DNA from: Sporomusa sphaeroides DSM 2875
GTDB lineage: Bacteria > Bacillota > Negativicutes > Sporomusales > Sporomusaceae
Length of the DNA stretch: 64,000 nt
Direction: 5' to 3'
Assembly: GCF_001941975.2 (NCBI RefSeq)
Contig: NZ_CP146991.1
Span: 638,501 to 702,500, forward strand
The position numbers were made by a program, and so were the translations under genes. Position 1 is the stretch's first letter, and every line of letters starts with the position of its first letter. The notes beneath the pieces were generated by a model. That model had not been told where the DNA came from and made no database searches. It was given only the letters and a program-made list of their open reading frames with translations. Below, piece by piece: positions 34,103-41,723 of the stretch.

Positions 34103-34233
34103 TTTATCCGATGACTAACCCGCTCTAAGACTCCCGCTTCTGCAAGCGGGAGTTAAGAGCGGCTAAGTCCCTGGATAATTCCGACTAAGATTCAGATGGG
34201 GTTAAAACCCCTTCTGAATCAAGTCTCCATTTA
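34103..34233 (+). repeat. Dispersed hairpin repeat, family A, copy 2
   Basis: This copy shares TTTATCCGATGACTAAC, GCTCTAAGACTCCC, GGGAGT, CTAAGTCCCTGGATAA and CAGATGGGGTTA with copy 1. The first hairpin arms differ by compensating bases (CCCGCTTC..GCAAGCGGG here, CCCACCTC..AGGTGGG there), which indicates that the folded RNA or DNA was conserved. Confidence 0.72.
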
Positions 34234-34263
34234 TAAAAAAACTGCTGGCAACAAGACGGACAT

Positions 34264-34281
34264 AATGGTAAAATATTGTCA
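34264..34281 (+). promoter_or_regulatory. Extended -10 promoter candidate for the chemoreceptor gene
   Basis: ATGGTAAAATATTGTCA is nearly identical to 29745-29762. Both lie upstream of signalling genes; TGGTAAAAT reads as an extended -10. Confidence 0.35.
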
Positions 34282-34335
34282 CAAAAGGTCGTAAAATTGA
34301 ATGTTGCAGGATACTGCAGAGGAGGCAGGTTCATT

Positions 34336-35991
34336 ATGTCAATAAAAGCAAGGCTGCTGACAGTTATTTTGGTGTTGTTTATGTTTATTGTAGGTTTGCT
34401 GGGGATTAATTTTTATACATACAGCGTCTTGCAGGGAGATGCACCTGCCATTAACCTGTCAGGCAATCTACGCTTCAGGGCGTACAAATTAGCCTTGTTG
34501 TCCACTCAGTATGCGACGGCTGCTGCTGATAAAAAAGCTGCTATTGTTAATGACATTGAACAGGAAATTACTGCTTGCGACAAGATAATCAGCGGTTTTG
34601 CCAAAGGTGACGAAACGCTTAAACTTGAACCTATCAGTGATGAGGCCAGTAAAAAGCAATATGAAGTGGTAAAGCCTTATTGGGAAAAGTACAAAACCTT
34701 GCTTGCTTCCTTGCCGAACGGGACTGACTTACCGGCCAAGGTGGGTGAGATAAACGCCACGGTTCCGGCTTATGTGGCGGAAGTCAATAAGATGGTAAAT
34801 TTGCTTGACCAAAGCTCGCAAAGTAAGATCGCCGTGTCGAAAAGCGTGCAGGTGGGAGTTTCTTTACTTGGTTTGATTGTGGTGTTGCTGGCGTTGTTTA
34901 CTATCATCAACAAGATTATCAGGCCGATTAACCAGCTGGCAGATTCTTTCGCGCAAGTGGCCACCGGCGAGGGTGATTTGACGATTCGTCTGGACGACCG
35001 CCGGCAGGATGAAATTGGTGCAGTGACTAAGCATTTTAATGTGTTTATTGAAAGCGTGCAAAGGATTATCAAAGTGTCGCAGGAGACGGCGCAGCAGGTC
35101 AAACATTTGGCGCAGATGCTGTCAAGAGCCAGTGAGGAAAGCAGCCGGGCAGTCGAACAGGTAGCCAATGTGGTGCAGGAAGTGGCGGAAGGTGCGAATA
35201 AACAAAATTCTAACATGGGACATCTGGCAAGCAGTACTGAAAATGTTGCCGCCGGCATGCGGCGGATGGTAGAGCATGCCAAGGAAGCGTCCGAGTTGTC
35301 GGAAGGTTCCCAGCAGCAGGCAAACAAGGGCGGTGAAAATGCCGGGGTGGTAAGTGCGCGTACCGAACAGCTCCGGCAGACGGTGGCTGAGGTGACCGAG
35401 AACATTAATCTGCTGTCGGCGCATTCCAAGGATATCAGCCAGATTATTGATTTAATCAAGGCGATTTCCGGGCAGACCAATCTGTTGGCGCTCAATGCCG
35501 CCATTGAAGCTGCCAGGGCCGGTGAGGCCGGACGCGGTTTTGCGGTGGTGGCTGAAGAGGTGCGGAAACTGGCAGAACAAACCAATGAAGCGGCTGACAG
35601 TGTGACAACCAAGATTTTGCAGGTACAGCAGCAGGTGGACACTGTGCATAATGCCAATACCATGCTGGGGGGAGAGTTGACTCACATTGAGACGGCGGTG
35701 GCCAACCTGGCTGACGCGCTGCGGGAGATCATGTCATGGTCGGCCAGCAGCAAGAAGGCAGTTGAGGAGATAACTCAGCTCAACGAAGCTGCCTCAGCCA
35801 GCTTTGTCGAGATTGCTGCTTCTTCGAATGATATAGCGGCAGTATCCAAAGAAATTGCCGCCGAGTCAGAGGAAGCGGCAGCCGCTATTCAGGAACAGAC
35901 TGCTTCCATTGAAGAGTTTACCGCCACAGCCAATCAGTTGTCGCATTTGGCTGATGAGATGGACCAGCTGGTGGCAAAGTTCAAGGTATAA
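34336..35991 (+). CDS. Methyl-accepting chemotaxis protein with PilJ-type sensor
   Basis: From ATG 34336 (GAGGAGG upstream) the protein is 551 residues. The first membrane segment is at about 8-28; a short periplasmic region with [22 protein letters not shown] resembles the PilJ/NarX-type four-helix sensor; the second membrane segment lies at about 175-195; then come HAMP ([22 protein letters not shown]) and the signalling domain with the hairpin tip [39 protein letters not shown]. The receptor would feed CheA and flagellar motility. No che genes are in the window. A frame further upstream exists but lacks a site. Confidence 0.93.
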   Translation: MSIKARLLTVILVLFMFIVGLLGINFYTYSVLQGDAPAINLSGNLRFRAYKLALLSTQYATAAADKKAAIVNDIEQEITACDKIISGFAKGDETLKLEPISDEASKKQYEVVKPYWEKYKTLLASLPNGTDLPAKVGEINATVPAYVAEVNKMVNLLDQSSQSKIAVSKSVQVGVSLLGLIVVLLALFTIINKIIRPINQLADSFAQVATGEGDLTIRLDDRRQDEIGAVTKHFNVFIESVQRIIKVSQETAQQVKHLAQMLSRASEESSRAVEQVANVVQEVAEGANKQNSNMGHLASSTENVAAGMRRMVEHAKEASELSEGSQQQANKGGENAGVVSARTEQLRQTVAEVTENINLLSAHSKDISQIIDLIKAISGQTNLLALNAAIEAARAGEAGRGFAVVAEEVRKLAEQTNEAADSVTTKILQVQQQVDTVHNANTMLGGELTHIETAVANLADALREIMSWSASSKKAVEEITQLNEAASASFVEIAASSNDIAAVSKEIAAESEEAAAAIQEQTASIEEFTATANQLSHLADEMDQLVAKFKV

Positions 35992-35994
35992 GTA

Positions 35995-36031
35995 AAAGGA
36001 CTGACGCTTAGCAAAGCGTTCAGTCCTTTTT
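35995..36031 (+). terminator. Intrinsic terminator after the chemoreceptor gene
   Basis: AAAGGACTGA-CGC and GCG-TTCAGTCCTTT pair around TTAGCAAA, followed by TTTTTAG. Confidence 0.88.
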
Positions 36032-36064
36032 AGATCTAAACAGAAGGCATAAATTTGTGCGTCC

Positions 36065-36145
36065 CCCACAAAACCCGGCGCGGAGGGCCGTCATACAACG
36101 CTGCGACGCCGGCGCTTAACCTCCGCTTATGCATAACGGCCCTCT
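36065..36145. repeat. Dispersed repeat, family C, copy 2, with inverted-repeat ends
   Basis: GAGGGCCGT and ACGGCCCTC bound a roughly 60-base element that contains CATACAACGCTGCGACG and a GCCGGCGC core. A diverged relative lies at 21645-21720. It sits at the 3' end of the leftward methyltransferase gene and might serve as its terminator. Confidence 0.55.
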
Positions 36146-36149
36146 GCGA

Positions 36150-36980
36150 CTACTTTACCTTCCACCACATAACGCCGACCGTTGTGGCTGATTGCTCGGT
36201 GCACAGGCCATCGACAGCCCGGTCCTGCAAAAAGCGGGAGATTATGCCTTCCGCCTTTGAGCCGGCTATGCCCAGCATGGCAAAATACCGGATATAATGG
36301 GCAGTAAGTTCATCTAGGGGTTCTTGCTCGGAGTGGCTATAGCTGTAAAAAGTCAGGTTGGGGCGATAACCTTCCTGGTACAGGATGTTCAGCGGATAAA
36401 TAATATCAAACGAGGGCTTGGGAGCCGGTTCCGGCAGGAGCTGTTCCCACAGCTGACGGCGCAGGTCAAGGTCGTGTTGGCCGGCAAAGCCAATAAGGCA
36501 GCAGACTTTACGGGCGACTTTGATCATTTTCATCAGCGTGTTGTAGTCATTGATCGCCGGGCTTTTGGCGGCAAAAGTGACATCATAGGCCGGCTCTGAC
36601 GGCAGGTCGTTCCAGTCGGCATGGAGGGGTGTAATGGCGTTTGACAGACCTGCCTGCCCGGCTTGCACCTGCAGGGTTGACAGCATTTGGGCGGCCGTGT
36701 CCAGGCCGGTAACCTTTATGCCTTTGGCTGCCAGCGGCAGCGCATAGGTGCCGGGGCCGCAGCCAATGTCAAGCAGGGTATCGCCTGCCTGTACCGGCCA
36801 CTGTGCAGTAAGGTTATCAATAATTTCCTGATGGGTTTGCCGGTTGTCATCATTATGTTCGGCATAACGGCCGGCAAAGCTGTTCCAAAACTCTACCCAG
36901 GCTTTGGGGTCAGGACGGCGCCTGTTTGCTGTCTGACGGTATTCGTCCCAGGCCTTCGCCCAGAATTGGGCATTATACAT
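36150..36980 (-). CDS. Class I SAM-dependent methyltransferase
   Basis: The 276-residue protein has the SAM-binding motif I (LLDIGCGPGTYALPLAAKG near residue 70), motif II VTGLDTAAQML, and AYDVTFAAKSPAINDYNTL. The N-terminus (FWAKAWDEYRQ) and the C-terminus (TTVGVMWWK) match those of the paralogue at 40483-41337. The substrate is unknown. It is transcribed 34 bases after fmdE, likely as one operon. ATG 36980 is favoured (AGGTGAGG eight bases upstream) over the GTG three codons before. Confidence 0.85.
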   Translation of the reverse strand: MYNAQFWAKAWDEYRQTANRRRPDPKAWVEFWNSFAGRYAEHNDDNRQTHQEIIDNLTAQWPVQAGDTLLDIGCGPGTYALPLAAKGIKVTGLDTAAQMLSTLQVQAGQAGLSNAITPLHADWNDLPSEPAYDVTFAAKSPAINDYNTLMKMIKVARKVCCLIGFAGQHDLDLRRQLWEQLLPEPAPKPSFDIIYPLNILYQEGYRPNLTFYSYSHSEQEPLDELTAHYIRYFAMLGIAGSKAEGIISRFLQDRAVDGLCTEQSATTVGVMWWKVK

Positions 36981-37014
36981 GATAATCACCTCACCTTGCT
37001 AAGTTAACAGCCGT

Positions 37015-37626
37015 TTACCAACCCCGGCTGTATTCCTCCGTGCAGGCCAGACAAGCGATTTTGCCATTTTGTAAGCGGGCGCGGGATTCCATAACTTTTT
37101 CGCCGCAATACTCACAGATGACAGAATTGAAAATTTTAGCTTCTGCCGGCAGTTTGAGTTCAACCTTCTGGATTTTGAACAGGTCTTCAGCCGGAGCAGC
37201 CAATAAACGGCCGGTACGCTCAGACTGAAGCCGGCGCCAGCATTCTTCCTGTTCCGGTGTGGCTTGTCCGCTGAATACGGCTGACTTTATGGCTTCCTGC
37301 TCTGCTGTCAGCGGCACCATGCTGCCGGCCATAACGACTATGCGTACGGCCTCGCCTGTGCTCCGGTTGCCGATGGTATAGGCTTGTTTGCCGTAGTCTT
37401 TGTAAATGAGATTGCCTTTGCCAATGGTGCAGCCCAGCAGCACTTGGATGGCATCAATGCCGCAACCATCTGATTCGACAATGGCAACAAGCTCTTCATC
37501 GGCTGCCCGTTCTACCTTGAGCTGTGCCAGAGCGGCTTTTGCGGCCAGGTAGCCGATAGTCAGTCCGGGGCAGCAGTGCCCGTGAAATTCGATCGCCTTT
37601 TGATAGTCTGCAGGATGATTGTTCAT
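37015..37626 (-). CDS. fmdE: FmdE family protein with C-terminal zinc-ribbon
   Basis: The 203-residue protein has the FmdE core: AIEFHGHCCPGLTIGYLAAKAAL near residue 11 and AIVESDGCGIDAIQVLLGCTIGKGNL near residue 47, with conserved His and Cys residues. The C-terminus has CEYCGE and CLACTEE, a CxxC...CxxC zinc finger. FmdE was named for operons of molybdenum formylmethanofuran dehydrogenase; in bacteria it occurs with Mo/W enzyme and metal genes, and its biochemical role is open. ATG 37626 has GGGAGG eight bases upstream. It is followed by a methyltransferase in the same direction and has a structured leader. Confidence 0.88.
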   Translation of the reverse strand: MNNHPADYQKAIEFHGHCCPGLTIGYLAAKAALAQLKVERAADEELVAIVESDGCGIDAIQVLLGCTIGKGNLIYKDYGKQAYTIGNRSTGEAVRIVVMAGSMVPLTAEQEAIKSAVFSGQATPEQEECWRRLQSERTGRLLAAPAEDLFKIQKVELKLPAEAKIFNSVICEYCGEKVMESRARLQNGKIACLACTEEYSRGW

Positions 37627-37639
37627 AATCAATACCTCC

Positions 37640-37778
37640 CGTGTTTTTGTGCTCGCAATTTAAAAAAGGTACAAAAAGTTGCCGGGGGCTCTAGCGCGTC
37701 TCCCAACAAGGCTTCATACCTCAGTTTCAAAAAAATGTAATTCAACTTATTATCTCCCACTTCGAGGCGGCTTGTCAA
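37640..37778 (-). promoter_or_regulatory. Promoter and structured leader of fmdE
   Basis: On the minus strand TTGACA (37773-37778), an 18-base spacer and GATAAT (37749-37754) form a promoter. The following roughly 110-base leader can pair GGTA with TACC and GTTGGG with CCCGGC and ends with a T-run (CCTTTTTT), like a riboswitch with an intrinsic terminator. No known class was recognised. Mo/W-cofactor or SAM-related control would fit the genes. Confidence 0.45.
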
Positions 37779-37827
37779 TAAATATATCTTAGTAAAACCT
37801 TATATTTTAGAACATTCATACAATCTA

Positions 37828-37989
37828 TTGACATATAAACGTGAATTTTGATACAATCATGACATAAGGCAGCAGAAGCTGCCAAATGCCGTAGGAAGTA
37901 CGGTTAGGTATTTAGCTGTCGGAAAATAGTCTATATAGAGATTGCAGCCATGAAGGTTTCGCGCAGAGCGATATTTTCATGGTTTTTTT
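37828..37989 (+). promoter_or_regulatory. Promoter, structured leader and terminator upstream of the DUF3842 gene
   Basis: TTGACA-N18-TACAAT (37828-37857) is followed by two compact hairpins (GGCAGC/GCTGCC at 37868-37883; CCGTA-GGAAG-TACGG) and, at 37948-37989, a terminator (CCATGAA/TTCATGG, then seven T). The DUF3842 gene begins about 100 bases further. The arrangement resembles a ligand- or protein-controlled attenuator. Confidence 0.5.
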
Positions 37990-38090
37990 GTGCTTTTTTA
38001 TGCGCTTTTGCGCGCAGGGCTGCTGTGCTTCGGTCGCAGCGGCTGCACATCATTGTCAGCGTCCAGTTTGGTGGAAGGTGGTAAAAAGTA

Positions 38091-38513
38091 ATGTTAATTG
38101 CAGTTATTGACGGTATGGGCGGGGGACTGGGGGTACAGCTGGTTACGCAGCTTTCGGTACAATTAGGACAAAAAGCCGATATTATTGCGTTGGGGACCAA
38201 TGCACTGGCAACCAATAATATGGTGCGGGCAGGTGCCATGCGCGGCGCAACCGGCGAAAATGCTGTTGTTGTTTCCATCCGTAAAGCAGATATCGTAGTA
38301 GGGCCTATTGGTATTATTATTCCGAATTCATTAATGGGCGAGATTACGCCGAAAATTGCCGAAGCTGTTGCTTCCGCCGATGCGCATAAAGTACTGGTAC
38401 CGGTGAATCAGCACCATTTTGAAATCGTTGGGCTGGAAACCCGGCCGCTGGTCGTATCCATCAAGGAAGCAGTGACGAAAGTAAGTGACCTTGTCCAGGG
38501 GAAAGCCTGGTAG
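38091..38513 (+). CDS. DUF3842 family protein
   Basis: The 140-residue protein opens with a nucleotide-binding-like motif (MLIAVIDGMGGGLGVQLV), followed by IIALGTNALATNNMVRAGA and VVSIRKADIVVGPIGIIIPNSLMGEITPKIAEAV. It matches the DUF3842 family of anaerobic Firmicutes, of unknown function; the Gly-rich loop suggests binding of a cofactor or nucleotide. GAAGGTGG lies upstream. It is alone, divergent from fmdE and convergent with the permease pair. Confidence 0.8.
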   Translation: MLIAVIDGMGGGLGVQLVTQLSVQLGQKADIIALGTNALATNNMVRAGAMRGATGENAVVVSIRKADIVVGPIGIIIPNSLMGEITPKIAEAVASADAHKVLVPVNQHHFEIVGLETRPLVVSIKEAVTKVSDLVQGKAW

Positions 38514-38540
38514 CATTGACGGTGCTTTTGCCATTGCGGT

Positions 38541-39293
38541 TCAGTTGTTGATATACACATAGGGAGTTGCCAAAGGCTTGATTGGAATAATTTCTGCAGC
38601 TTTAATTACCGGCAGCTTATTTCCCAGATAATCAACGGTGGCTAATTTTCCATGTACCTCTACCCAGCTGTCGTTTTTTATGGACTGACTGTCATTCCAT
38701 TCAACAAGCAGGCCACTGGGAACGGCATCGGCAGCACAACAGGAAATTTCAAACCGGGTGACAAGAAAGGTCCTGTCAGGTAATTGGTCCGGCCGGTAAA
38801 CAAAGCCTTTCAGGCTGATGTCTTTCCCAATAAATGCAGCTGTATTTTCATAGAGCGCAGTTACATATCTGACATGGTTTTCATCGGTTATTACCAATGC
38901 AGCCTGTTCTGACGGCAGGGGGAGACTGGCCGGGATAGTGATGCCGGCCTGCATGAACTTTACCCCTTTTTGGGAAGCGGTTGTTGAGCCAAGGGGGTTG
39001 ATGGGAACAATAAGGCCAAGAATCAATGTGCCAATACATACAATATAGCAGAACTGACCGATTTTATGCTGGCAGTTGCAGGCGGTGGCATGACGCCAGT
39101 CGAGTGTTCGGATTGCCTGAATGAGTGTCAGTACCAGCAGCAGCCCAAAACCGAGCTTACTGTTGCCAATGAATTGAGGATTGATGACCTGGGACAGGTT
39201 ATGTGTCGTCAGGGTATTGTAAAACAGGAGACTAAACCCTAAAAGTATCAGAAGTTTTAACAGATTTTCCCCGAAAAGTTTAAGCAGGAACAA
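38541..39293 (-). CDS. TIGR03943/DUF1980 (YcgQ-type) membrane protein
   Basis: The 250-residue protein has two to three N-terminal membrane segments (about 10-27, 45-62 and 82-100) and an extracytoplasmic C-terminal domain with FLVTRFEISCCAADAVPSGLLVEW, where the CC pair is conserved in the family. It is the usual partner of the YraQ-type permease, whose gene overlaps it upstream by 14 bases. The complex is a putative two-part permease, sometimes metal-linked, of unproven substrate. Confidence 0.85.
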   Translation of the reverse strand: MFLLKLFGENLLKLLILLGFSLLFYNTLTTHNLSQVINPQFIGNSKLGFGLLLVLTLIQAIRTLDWRHATACNCQHKIGQFCYIVCIGTLILGLIVPINPLGSTTASQKGVKFMQAGITIPASLPLPSEQAALVITDENHVRYVTALYENTAAFIGKDISLKGFVYRPDQLPDRTFLVTRFEISCCAADAVPSGLLVEWNDSQSIKNDSWVEVHGKLATVDYLGNKLPVIKAAEIIPIKPLATPYVYINN

Positions 39294-40212
39294 AACAAAT
39301 CACCTCCCATAGCTGAGGAAAGTAGGCCATGGATAAGCTTACGGCAAAGACTGTTGCTGTAATAATCAGGATAAGCTTGAGTGTAAATAGCGGTTTAAAT
39401 ATTGTAAACAGCATAAGGGTATTTTTTATATCCAGCATTGGCCCAAAGATAAGAAAAGCTGCCAGGGAGGCTGTGCTGAAATGTTCCAGGAAGGGAGCCG
39501 CAATAAATGCGTCGGCCTGGGAACATACTGAGATCAGAAATGCAAACAGCATCATACCGCCAATTGAATACACAGAATCCTGACCAAAGGACAAGAGTGT
39601 CAGACGGGGTATGGTTACCTGAATTAAGGCTGCTAAAAATGAGCCTAGGAGGAGAAACCGCCCCATGGCAAAAAAATCATCACAGGCATGATACAACATC
39701 TCGCGCAAGGCATTCATGAAGCCGGGGGTTGAGTTGGGAGCCTTGTGAGCATGGTGCCCGCAGCAGTTAGCTGCGGCAGCTTCGCTTGCGCAAAGTACCG
39801 GCCGCCGCTGGGTGGCGCTCACCAAAAATCCAATAATAACAACCGCGATAAAAGCTCCGGTCAGCCGGTAAAAAACCATCGGTGGAAATCCGGAGAATGC
39901 AAGGTAAGTAGACCAGGCGACAAGTGGATTAATAATGGGGGCAGATAACATAAAGGCGATGGCAATATAAGGAGGGACTCCTTTGCTGATTAACCGGCGT
40001 ATGATAGGTACCATGCCGCATTCGCACAGCGGTATGAACAGCCCGAGCAAGCAGGCTGCGACAATGCCGGTCAGGCGTTGTTTCGGTAGTGCACGCTGAA
40101 TCCACTCCGGCGGAACAAACGAATGGATAAAGGACGAAACAAACACTCCCAGCAGTACCAGTGGGAGTGCCTCAATCACAATACTGAGAAAAATCGTATT
40201 AAAATCCTGCAT
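39280..40212 (-). CDS. YraQ/DUF318-family permease
   Basis: The 310-residue membrane protein has about eight hydrophobic segments. IPLCECGMVPIIRRL near residue 63 and VCSQADAFIAAPF near 228 are the characteristic Cys-containing motifs. A cytoplasmic loop has CCGHHAHK (residues about 152-160), a possible metal-binding cluster. It is encoded in an overlapping pair with the YcgQ-type gene. ATG 40212 has an AGGTG upstream; a GTG three codons earlier is less likely. The Cys/His motifs suggest a role in metal or sulfur-compound transport, but this is inference. Confidence 0.87.
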   Translation of the reverse strand: MQDFNTIFLSIVIEALPLVLLGVFVSSFIHSFVPPEWIQRALPKQRLTGIVAACLLGLFIPLCECGMVPIIRRLISKGVPPYIAIAFMLSAPIINPLVAWSTYLAFSGFPPMVFYRLTGAFIAVVIIGFLVSATQRRPVLCASEAAAANCCGHHAHKAPNSTPGFMNALREMLYHACDDFFAMGRFLLLGSFLAALIQVTIPRLTLLSFGQDSVYSIGGMMLFAFLISVCSQADAFIAAPFLEHFSTASLAAFLIFGPMLDIKNTLMLFTIFKPLFTLKLILIITATVFAVSLSMAYFPQLWEVICFVPA

Positions 40213-40235
40213 ACCTATCACCTGCCATAATGGGT

Positions 40236-40264
40236 TTTGTACAGTTACAGTATATGAGCGTCAA
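40236..40264 (-). promoter_or_regulatory. Sigma-A promoter of the permease pair
   Basis: On the minus strand TTGACG (40259-40264), a 17-base spacer and TACAAA (40236-40241) lie about 25 bases before the start. An AT-rich dyad-like segment upstream may hold an operator. Confidence 0.5.
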
Positions 40265-40371
40265 ATAGGAATATTCTTAATAACGAAAACAAAATTACAG
40301 TTAGTGAAATACCTGGCTCAGTAAGGCACAGCTATAAAAAATGTAGCCCTCTAGGCGGGCGCCTTGCTTCC

Positions 40372-40415
40372 GGCAAAACAAAAACAACCCATTAAAGGGT
40401 TGTTTTTGTTTTGCC
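40372..40415. terminator. Strong bidirectional terminator
   Basis: A perfect 19-base stem (GGCAAAACAAAAACAACCC and its complement) around ATTAAA. On the minus strand it ends the methyltransferase transcript about 70 bases after its stop. Confidence 0.85.
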
Positions 40416-40482
40416 AATCGGTTTGTGCTTTTGCCGGGGTTTTGATATAAACCGTGTTTTCTTTATGCGAAGCTTCAGCCGG

Positions 40483-41337
40483 TTATTCCAGAATAATTGA
40501 TTTGCGGTCGGCCCGCCACCAGAGTACTCCGATAGTTGTGTTAATGAGCTCGGTGCAATAATCCTCGACCGCCCGGTTGGCCAGAAACCCGGTAATTTTG
40601 GCTGTAGTTTCCGGGCCTTCCAGTCCAAACAGCCGAAAATAACTTGTATAGTATTCAATCATGTAGGTTAGGGTCTCCCGGTACCGTTCCCGGTAGCTGT
40701 AAAATTTGATATTAGGCAGATACCGCTCCTGATAGAGAATGTTGAAAGGATACTGGATATCGAAAGCTGCGTGCTCAGGCGGTGTTCCCATCAGGTGTTC
40801 CCAGAGCAGAGTGCGGACTTTACTGTGATAGGCTCCTGCAAACCCTACCAGACAGCAAACGCCGCGAGACAGCTCATTCATTTTCATTAAACTGTCATAG
40901 TCATTAATGGCTGTTGTGTTGGCGGCGAAAACCACATCATAAGCCGGCTCGGCAGGCAACTCCAGCCAATCGGTGTTGAGCGGGGCGATCCGGCAGGTAA
41001 GCCCTTCGTGCGCCGCTTCTGACTGCAGCATGGCCAGCATCTGCTCTGCGGTATCCAAGCCGGTAACCTGTCTGGTTTTGGCAGCTAAAGGCAGTGTGTA
41101 GGTACCGGCACCGCAGCCGATATCCAGCACTGTGCTAAAGGGGGTTATCACTCCATCAGCAGCCAGTGCCTCAATAACTGCATTATAAATGGGGCGGCTT
41201 TGGCGGTTGCGCAGAGCATGCAGTTCGGCAAAGGTATTCCAGAAGTGCTGCCAATCCTGTTTGCTGCCATAACGGGGAACCTGATAAGTATCTCTTGCCT
41301 CCTGCCAGGCATCTGTCCAAAACTTGGTGTTACACAT
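40483..41337 (-). CDS. Class I SAM-dependent methyltransferase (paralogue)
   Basis: The 284-residue protein is a homologue of the product of 36150-36980: both start with FW..AW, share LDIGCGAGTYTLPLAAK, VTGLDTAEQMLAML, LPAEPAYDVVFAANTTAINDYDSLMKM, VCCLVGFAGA and end near TTIGVLWWR. Substrate unknown. ATG 41337 is chosen because AGGAGGG is eight bases upstream. It has its own terminator. Two such paralogues within 5 kb, flanking FmdE, DUF3842 and the permease pair, suggest a related metabolic block. Confidence 0.84.
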   Translation of the reverse strand: MCNTKFWTDAWQEARDTYQVPRYGSKQDWQHFWNTFAELHALRNRQSRPIYNAVIEALAADGVITPFSTVLDIGCGAGTYTLPLAAKTRQVTGLDTAEQMLAMLQSEAAHEGLTCRIAPLNTDWLELPAEPAYDVVFAANTTAINDYDSLMKMNELSRGVCCLVGFAGAYHSKVRTLLWEHLMGTPPEHAAFDIQYPFNILYQERYLPNIKFYSYRERYRETLTYMIEYYTSYFRLFGLEGPETTAKITGFLANRAVEDYCTELINTTIGVLWWRADRKSIILE

Positions 41338-41531
41338 GTACTGCACCCTCCTGCTAAAACAGTTATAAAAAAAGGCATGAACATCTAAGGACTGCTTTCC
41401 TCAGGTTTCATACCGGTTCATTTGAATCTTCATGATTCAGGTTATTAGTTTAAATATAAATTGTTTTGTAGTAATTGTCAATTCTTTCGATGATTACCCA
41501 TAAGGGCTGTTTTACCCGGAGAATTTTTTGT

Positions 41532-41635
41532 CCTAACAGAAAGTATAACTTTCTTAAGAGCAGGATAAGGGCAACATCGGCTTTCGCTGTCGCCAAAGGC
41601 TCGGCGCAAGTCGTGTTTTCTTTATCGAAAGCAGG
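41532..41635 (+). repeat. Dispersed repeat, family B, copy 1
   Basis: CTAACAGAAAG, TTTCTTAAGAGCAGG, GTCGCCAAAGGC, GCAAGTCGT and TTTTCTTTAT recur in the same order at 48014-48142; a shorter diverged piece is at 23800-23840. No coding potential. The rest of the 41338-41723 spacer shows nothing else recognised. Confidence 0.65.
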
Positions 41636-41723
41636 AAGATTGCGCTAATGTGGAGAAGAAAGAACCTTATAAATTTTCAAAAAATACGACTGCAGGCTGT
41701 ATTTTGTAACACAGGGGGGCAAT

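Noticed and set aside
34770-35663. Long leftward open frame (297 codons) opposite the chemoreceptor gene
   Set aside because: It is antisense to a well-conserved signalling domain, is rich in Cys, Ser and Leu as expected from the reverse of helical coding sequence, and has no ribosome binding site or known motif.
37864-37947. c-di-GMP, THF, preQ1 or cobalamin riboswitch in the DUF3842 leader
   Set aside because: The conserved core words of these classes could not be found; it is kept only as an unassigned structured leader.
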